NCBI RefSeq assembly: GCF_019393635.1
Contig: NC_057861.1
Coordinates: 61,116,532-61,180,531, forward strand
Reading direction: 5' to 3'
Length of the DNA stretch: 64,000 nt
Origin: Dromiciops gliroides
Taxonomy: Eukaryota; Chordata; Mammalia; Microbiotheria; Microbiotheriidae
The notes below the pieces were generated by a model. That model was not told the DNA's origin and searched no databases. It worked only from the letters and a program-made list of their open reading frames with translations. Each line of letters begins with the position of its first letter. The stretch's first letter is position 1. Below are positions 57,834-64,000 of the stretch, piece by piece. A program made the position numbers and the translations under genes.

Positions 57834-58720
57834 AAGGGCTATAAAATTGTGCATACCATTTAATCCAGCAATACTACTACTAGACTTGTATCCCAACAAA
57901 GATCAAAGAGGAAAGAACTTATTTGTACAAATACATTTATAACAGCTCTTTTTTGTTGGCAAAAAAATTGGAAATTGAGGAGATGCTCATCAATTGGGGA
58001 ATGGCTAAACAAGTTGTGGGGGGCAGGGGAGTTGATCCTTTTAAAATTTTATTTATTTCAGTCACTTAGCTTGATACATTGGTCCACATCAAAAAAGTAG
58101 GAATCATCCCTTCAGCATTCTGTAGAATGAAATTATAACATCAACATTACAAAGTAATATGATGGAAAATTACTGTGCTTTAAGGATTTTTTCAGAAAAA
58201 CCTGGGAAGACAAATGAACTCATGCAAAGTAAAGTGAGCAGAACCAGGAGAACATTGTACACAGTAACAGAAAAATTGTAAGGATGATCAACTGTAAAAG
58301 ACTTAACTACTCTGATCAAGATAATTGTCCAAGACAATCCCAAAGGACTAATGGCTAACATGGAAATTTCTTTTGCATGACTTCACATGTATAATTGATA
58401 TCATATTGCTTGCCTTCTCAAGGGGGAGGCAAGAGTGAGAGAGAAAATTTGAAACTTGATTTTTAAAAATGAATGTTAAAAGGGGGCGGCTAGGTGGCGC
58501 AGTGGATAAAGCACCGGCCCTGGATTCAGGAGTACCTGAGTTCAAATCCGGCCTCAGACACTTGACACTTACTAGCTGTGTGACCCTGGGCAAGTCACTT
58601 AACCCCCATTGCCCCGCAGAAACAAAAAAAAAACAACAACAAAAAATGAATGTTAAAAGTTTTACATGCAATTAACAAATATTTAATGATTTAATAAAAA
58701 TGTATTTTAAGAAATAAAAT
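57834..58720 (+). repeat. L1 3' end, sense, with nested SINE
   Basis: Starts GGGCTATAAAATTGTGC, continues through TGCTCATCAATTGGGGAATG, GTGAGCAGAACCAGGAGAAC and AAAGACTTAACTACTCTGAT to the A-rich end. An unrelated piece of about 100 bp (58020-58125) interrupts it. Block A lacks it. Confidence 0.85.
58482..58641 (+). repeat. tRNA-derived marsupial SINE, close to consensus (young)
   Basis: GGCGGCTAGGTGGCGCAGTG with intact CpG-containing positions (ACCGGCCC, AATCCGGCC, CCCCGCAG). Target duplication AAAAATGAATGTTAAAA on both sides is perfect. Retained CpGs suggest one of the most recent insertions here. Confidence 0.96.
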
Positions 58721-58723
58721 AAA

Positions 58724-60310
58724 TAAAAATGAGGGGGCAAGCTTCAATTCTCAAAAGAAAAACTGGAAGAGCCAAGTTTCAAAATTCCCAGGTTAAGGAG
58801 AAAATATTGCAAGCAACAGGGGAAAAAAATACTGTGGAAGTACAGCCAGGATTTCACAAGACTTAGCAGCTTCTACTCTAAAAGACTGTAGGTTTTGGAA
58901 CATTATATTTCAAAGAGCAAAAGAGCTGGGGTTGCATCTAAAAATAACTTACCTGGTAAAGTTGAGTATAACCTTGAATGGAAAAAAAAATGTACATTTG
59001 ACAAACTGAAAAACTTTCATGTAGTTGTAACAAAAAGACCAAAATTCAATGGAAATTTTAATATAAAAGATTAGGAAGAAATATAAGGAAAATATTAAAG
59101 ACTAAATAGAAAAAAAGAAAAGAAAAAACTAAATAGAAGGCACTCATTAAGGTCAAACTGTTTACTTGAATGAAAATGAATGTGAAAATGTTATCAGTAT
59201 TCTTAAAACTGTCATCATTACTAAGGTAGTTTCAAAGAAAGGTTGGGGCTGAATTGTGTATGATGGTGTGGTTCCAAAAAAAAAACCAAAAGTGGGTAGG
59301 AAAAGGTGAATGGGAGAGATTATATTATGAAAATGGGGTGTGAAAAGAAAAACTAATACAGAGGAAGCAGGTGGAGGCAGAGTACAGGCAGTGTTGGAAC
59401 CTTACCCTCCTTTGGGTTGAAGAGGAAACAACACATATATCTGGTAGGGTGTAGAAATCTTCTGAATATGTAGAGAGGTGAGAAAACTCGAGGACAGGGT
59501 GGGGGAGGTATTTTAAGAGGGGTGTGTGGATTGAGATTTGGGAGGGTAAGGGACTTTTGCAGGGGTGTGTGGATTAAGATGGGGTAGGGGAGGGGATAGG
59601 GGGAATCAGAGAGGTGAATGAAATGGGGGTGGGGTGGGGAGAAAAGATAACAGGGATAGGGTTAAAAGAGAGATTGAGAAAGAAAATAGTGACTAAAAAT
59701 AAGATGGAGGGAAATTCACATGTAGCAATTATAACTTTAAATGTGATTAGGATGTTTATAGCAGCTCTTTGTGCTGGCAAAGAATTGGAAATTTCAGGGA
59801 TCCCCATCATTTGGGGAAATAGCTGAACGAGTTGTTGTGTATGTTTGTGATAGAATACTATTGTGCTATAAGAAATTATAAGATCAATGATCTTAGAAAG
59901 GCATGGAAAGACTGGAATGAAATGATGAAGGGCAAAGTGAGCAGAACCAAGAGAACATTGTATACGGTAACAGCAATATTGTTTTAAGAATGACTTTGTG
60001 TGACTAAGTGATTTTAACTTATAAAGACACAAATTTAAAATGAAGGACATATGAAGACAGACACTATCTGCATCCAGAGAAAGAGCTGATAAATAGATGT
60101 ATAGAATAATTTTACATATATACCTATCTGTCTTTAATGGTAGCCATCTCTAGGGCAGGGTGGGGGGAGGGAAGAAAAAAAGGGAAAAAAGAAATGTACA
60201 TGATAACTTTGTTGTATATTTGGAGAGAATAACAAGTTGTTCATGGTAGATTTGCAGTTTCATGTGTAATCATTGTTCTGTAAATTGAAAATCAAATAAA
60301 TTTTTTAAAA
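58724..60310 (+). mobile_element. HAL1-like retrotransposon, 5'-truncated
   Basis: Order on the plus strand: ORF1 C-terminal relic (58750-59075; broken frames with WKKKCTF and KRPKFNGNFNI), a purine- and G-rich spacer (59100-59720), then directly the L1 3' end (GGATGTTTATAGCAGCTCTT, AACAAGTTGTTCATGG) and an A-rich end near 60310. ORF2 is missing as in the copies at 19121 and 29181. Block A has no insertion here (about 33790). Confidence 0.75.
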
Positions 60311-61260
60311 AGGAGCCAGGGAAAATCCTGATTCATATCAGTATGTTGAATGGTGGGTGGAAAGTACCATAAAGGAAAGAAATAAGAAAGATAACCAAAC
60401 ATTTGGAGATCATTAATTGATATATCTCTTCCTATGAAGGAAGAAAGGAAGGAAGGTAGATTCTCTGAAGAAGAAACTTTTTCCCACAAGATATGGATCT
60501 ACAGTAACTGTTAGGTGAGGAGTCATTCAGAGTCAGAAAAAGGGATAAGTAAGCATACCTAGGCGAACCTCAATACCCTTAATAGGTAATTACTGTCATA
60601 ATAACAATGTAGATATCTTCTACATCCCTGACATGAGAGAGAGCTTTCCAAGATTTGTCAAAACCATCAATTTCTATACAGTACTAGAGATTCGATTTGA
60701 TACAAATCTAATTGCCTGAAGGAATCAGTAAACAGTTGCTTAAAATAGAAAGTCTTAGATAAGAAACCAACAATGTTAGGAGCACAAGTTTTAATTGCAG
60801 CTGCTAATTGTAAGCATTAATTTTGGAAGGGAAATGAAGATATAGGAGGGAAATAGGAGGTTAAGAATATTGAGTCTGAAAATAGAATTTAAATTTCTGT
60901 GTAAAGCAGAAAATGTGGGAATAAGGAGATCTTGGCCATTCATAGAAGGCACCTATTAATATGTGTGTTTACATGTATATGTGTAATATATATGTATGTG
61001 TATTACACATGCAAATATATGTATTTACCTGACTTTTTATATTTTTTTCCCTTAGTATAATATGAGTTCTTAAGGAGAGGTTTTGTTTTATTTTGTTTTT
61101 TGTCTTTGTACCCATAGCACTTAGAAAAGTGCCTTGTACATAGTTGGACCTTAATAAATGTTGGTTCAGTTGAAGTTCTTTGAAATGATAAGAAACACAT
61201 TTTCCTGAAATTTTACAAATCCAGTCAAGAGGGCTTTAAAGTAAAAAGGAAGTGGAGGGA
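60311..61260. other. Block B distal flank with L2 3' end, no gene
   Basis: Aligns with 33850-34715 (shared CTTGGAGATCATTAAT-type and AAGATATGG(T/A)TCTA). 61060-61170 is an L2 3' end (TTTGTACCCATAGCACTTAG, GTTGGACCTTAATAAATG), shared with 34540-34635. Confidence 0.6.
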
Positions 61261-62022
61261 GAAAATTACCTATCCATGTGTTAATATGAATATATGGATC
61301 ACCTGAATTTGATGGAGGTACCTTATTATTCAAAAGTATTCTTTATAAAACCCTGGATTAATAGGATTAATAGGAACAAAATGTCCTTCAACTGAATTCC
61401 AAACTGAACCCAGATAGCTAGCAGATAAAAAAAAGACCCTACCTAGTGATTTCTTTTCCCTCAGGATAGTAAGTCCCTATCTTATAGTGACATCTGGGTA
61501 TCCTCATCCTTGCCAAATGCTTTTTTGGAATCCTATAATCTTATCATGATGCTTCTGTATTTCCTCCATACTTGTTATGACTGAAATTGTTAAACTGCTT
61601 TTTGCTTCTGGGTTGATTTCTGTATCATACTATTGAAACTGACAATGCCCTGTAATCAGCAGGAAAAAAAACCATATATACCCTCAGAAATGGGGAGTCC
61701 CCCAAGCTTCCCTCTTAGGAGGGGAGTCTCTACATGATCATGTGTTATATATTTCTTCTTGGAACAAAATATTAAATTGATATTGTTTTTCCTATCCATT
61801 CTCTGATATGATTTCTGTGAGGTACCTACTTCTGGTAAGAGAGGCAGAAATAGCCTTCTCTAAATTTTTTTTTTAAAAATAAAAATAAAATAAATTTTAA
61901 AAAAGAAATAGCCTTCTCTGATCTGGGTGAACAAATTGTAGGAGATGTTATTGATGTCTCTGACCTGTTTATTATCTTGTAGGAGGAAAGGTATGAAAAC
62001 TGTATTTAATATTCAACACATG
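61261..62022. other. Spacer right of block B with a 43-bp A/T micro-insertion
   Basis: No gene or named repeat recognised. At 61847-61919 two copies of GAAATAGCCTTCTCT (61847-61861, 61905-61919) flank 43 bases of T-run and A-rich sequence, like a nearly complete loss of body in an L1-mediated insertion. Confidence 0.6.
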
Positions 62023-62161
62023 GGGGCAGCTAGGTGGTGCAGTAGATAGAGCACCAGCCCTGGAGTCAGGAGCACCTAAGTTCAAATATGGCCTCAGACA
62101 CTTGACACTAGCTGTAAGACCCTGGGAAAGTCACTTAACCCTCATTGCCCCACAAAAAGAA
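62023..62161 (+). repeat. tRNA-derived marsupial SINE
   Basis: Head standard. The core has lost about 9 bases (CTTGACACTAGCTGTAAGAC). Target duplication AATA(T/C)TCAACA(C/T)ATG on both sides. Confidence 0.92.
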
Positions 62162-62254
62162 AAATACTCAACATATGTTCATTAACCTAGATAAGATAAA
62201 GAGCATCTACAATGCAGGAAGAATAGCAGCAGAAACCTCCAGAATTTCATAAGA

Positions 62255-62780
62255 ATGGAATTTTTAAAAATTTTAATCATAAAAGTATTTTATTATTTTC
62301 CAGTTACATGTAAAGATAGTTTTCAACATTTATTTTCATAAGATTTTGAGTTCCAAATTTTTCTCCCTCCCTCCTTCCTCACCCCCTCCCCAAGACAAAA
62401 AGCAATCTGATATAGGTTATATAAGTACAATCACATCAAACATATCTCTGCATTAGTCATGTTGTGAAAGAATAATCAGAACAAATGGGAAAACCTCAAA
62501 AAGAAAAAACAAAAGCAAAAGTAGAAACAGTATGGTTCAATCTACATTCAGAATCCACAGTTCTTTTTTCTGGATGTGGAGAACATTTTCCATTATGAGT
62601 TCTTTGGAATAGTCTTGGATCATTGTACTGCTGAGAAGAGCTAAATCTATCACAGTTGATCATCACACAATGTTACTGTAACTATGTACAATGTTCTCCT
62701 TGTTCTGCTCACTTCACTTAGCATCAGTCAACTTAAGTCTTGCCATGTTTTTCTGAAATCTACCTGCTCATCATTTTTTA
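62255..62780 (-). repeat. L1 3' end, antisense
   Basis: Plus strand reads TTTTCCAGTTACATGTAAAG, CAACATTTATTTTCATAAG, TATAGGTTATATAAGTACAA, TTGTTCTGCTCACTTCAC, all reverse of the L1 3' end. 5'-truncated at about 62780. Confidence 0.9.
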
Positions 62781-62814
62781 CAGTTACTGGAAGTGGGACT
62801 GAAAAGGTAAATTT

Positions 62815-62945
62815 GGTTTCTCTCTCTGTCTGTGTGTCTGTCTCTCTCTCCCCTGCCTCTCTCTCCCTATCTTTCCCCTCTCCTCTTTTTGTCTCTCTCT
62901 GTCTCTGTTTCTGTCTCTCTCTCTCTGTCTCTCTGTCTCTTCTGT
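62815..62945. repeat. (TCTC/TCTG)n microsatellite
   Basis: Mostly TCTCTCTG units with short interruptions. It generates frames rich in S/L/V on the plus strand and R/E/T on the minus strand that are not genes. Confidence 0.93.
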
Positions 62946-64000
62946 GTCCCAACTCCAATCTCTCAGCTACTTTTCATCAACCCAAGGACATATATGTACA
63001 GAGTGGACAATATCTTAAAGAAACCATTTTCTTTAGAAAGTGAACAAACTCAACAGGTACAAGGATTCGGGAAAACAGTGATTATTCTCTCAATTGAGAC
63101 AATGGCAGGAGCAGAAAAGAAAGAGAAGTAAAACAGGGATCATCTTTTCTGTTCTCAGTTGTATGATGGGTACAGCTTCCTTCAAAATCTTTGTTTAGCA
63201 TCTTTTAGTTCCAGTCGAACAGTACCTATTGTATAGATTCAGTTTCATGCTGAGCATTTTCAGTCATGGCTCAGACATACAGGCTGTGATAGAGGACAAG
63301 TCAAAGCTCCTATTCACAACACCACAGCTACAATCCCTTGTAATGGCATTGTGATCCCAACGACTCTCACAAGGACCCCTCATTTTGTTTCTGCATTTTC
63401 TGACATCATTGCCTCATGTGAGATAGTTCTTGCTGCATTTCCCTTAAAGAGAATAAGGGAAGTGATTTCAGTCTCTCCAAGGCCCAAGTAGCTAAGCATT
63501 TCTGTGACATTCCTCCCAAGGATCAGAAATTCTGCAATCCCTTGCAAAATCAACTGTCATCTACTTTATATATGCAATTATGCATCACATCATCAAAAGA
63601 AAAATCAGCACTTACAAAACAAGGATGATTAACCCAGAATTTGAGGCAATCAGGGTGCATTCACAGCAAATATACAATAACATATGCAATAGATATTAGC
63701 ATAGTATAAAACATTACTTAAAAGATAGCTTCAGTGACTACACTATGAAATTACACATAGGATAATATATTGTCTGCATTCCATGAAAGCAGTGCATGTA
63801 TATCGAAAAAACATTAGCAATTATGTATAACAGCAAAGCAAGAATCAAGAAATAATGCTATCAATAGGCCTACAGAATAATAAAACATGAGAAATCAGAT
63901 ATGAATATGCAAATAAATTATTAATAAAAATATACATCATCAACAGGTTCATGTAAATATTATGTATTATGATAGTAATACAGAAACAAATAAATGTGAA
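62946..64000. other. Unclassified sequence at the window end
   Basis: No tRNA-derived SINE, L1 tail or recognisable frame. 63180-63540 has ordinary composition and could be an old interspersed or viral-type repeat that I cannot place. 63560-64000 is A-rich with many ATTATG/ATACAATA motifs. Confidence 0.35.

Larger units (their letters stand above)
40610..61260 (+). repeat. Paralogous receptor block B
   Basis: Counterpart of block A (15306-34720), with the same order of anchors listed there. Extra content relative to A: 43985-50965 (7 kb, with a minisatellite and two SINEs), an LTR at 51880-52797, Mar-type repeat plus SINE at 54265-54535, a SINE at 57586 and L1 plus HAL1 at 57834-60310. It lacks A's two HAL1s, the hAT, the 22255 LTR and the 28101/28499 SINEs. 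Confidence 0.88.

Overview
This window looks like nuclear DNA of a marsupial, possibly Australian. About twenty copies of a tRNA-derived SINE carry the marsupial-type head (GGGCAGCTAGGTGG) and core (CTAGCTGTGTGACCCTGGGC). L1 3' ends, half-length L1 (HAL1-like) elements, L2, CR1/L3 and MIR-like CORE-SINEs fill most of the rest. The species call is inference; class-level placement (therian, marsupial) is much safer than genus.

The only convincing protein-coding genes are two intact single-coding-exon olfactory receptors on the + strand (26405-27343 and 54899-55837). Each is 312 residues and most like OR family 7. By hand count they differ at 65 of 312 positions (about 79% identical). Each lies in a paralogous block, A (about 15306-34720) and B (about 40610-61260), and the flanks align in the same order for kilobases on both sides. 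The window is therefore part of a tandemly duplicated olfactory-receptor cluster. Two further copies of the block's upstream portion lie at 6475-7990 (+) and, inverted, at 1-1035 (-). The inverted copy suggests another receptor unit transcribed leftward beyond the window start.

Layout: 1-7990, an inverted pair of upstream-unit copies around an A-rich old L1 and an LTR. 7990-15305, old LINEs, an LTR with leader, L2 and L1 tails. 15306-34720, block A with receptor 1, interrupted by two HAL1-like insertions, a hAT (Charlie-type) DNA transposon and LTRs. 34726-40610, an inter-block pile of L1, LTR, L2, inverted L1 and HAL1. 40610-61260, block B with receptor 2, an extra 7 kb holding a 33-bp minisatellite, an LTR and L1/HAL1 insertions. 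61260-64000, an L1 tail, SINE, microsatellite and unclassified sequence.

Function: the receptors are expected to be odorant G-protein-coupled receptors of olfactory sensory neurons. A conserved segment about 9-12.6 kb upstream of each coding exon carries an EBF (Olf-1)-like motif followed by a strong GTAAGT donor. It pairs naturally with the splice acceptor just before each start codon, so it is my candidate for the distal 5'-UTR exon and promoter. No RNA genes, CRISPR arrays or other host coding genes could be supported.
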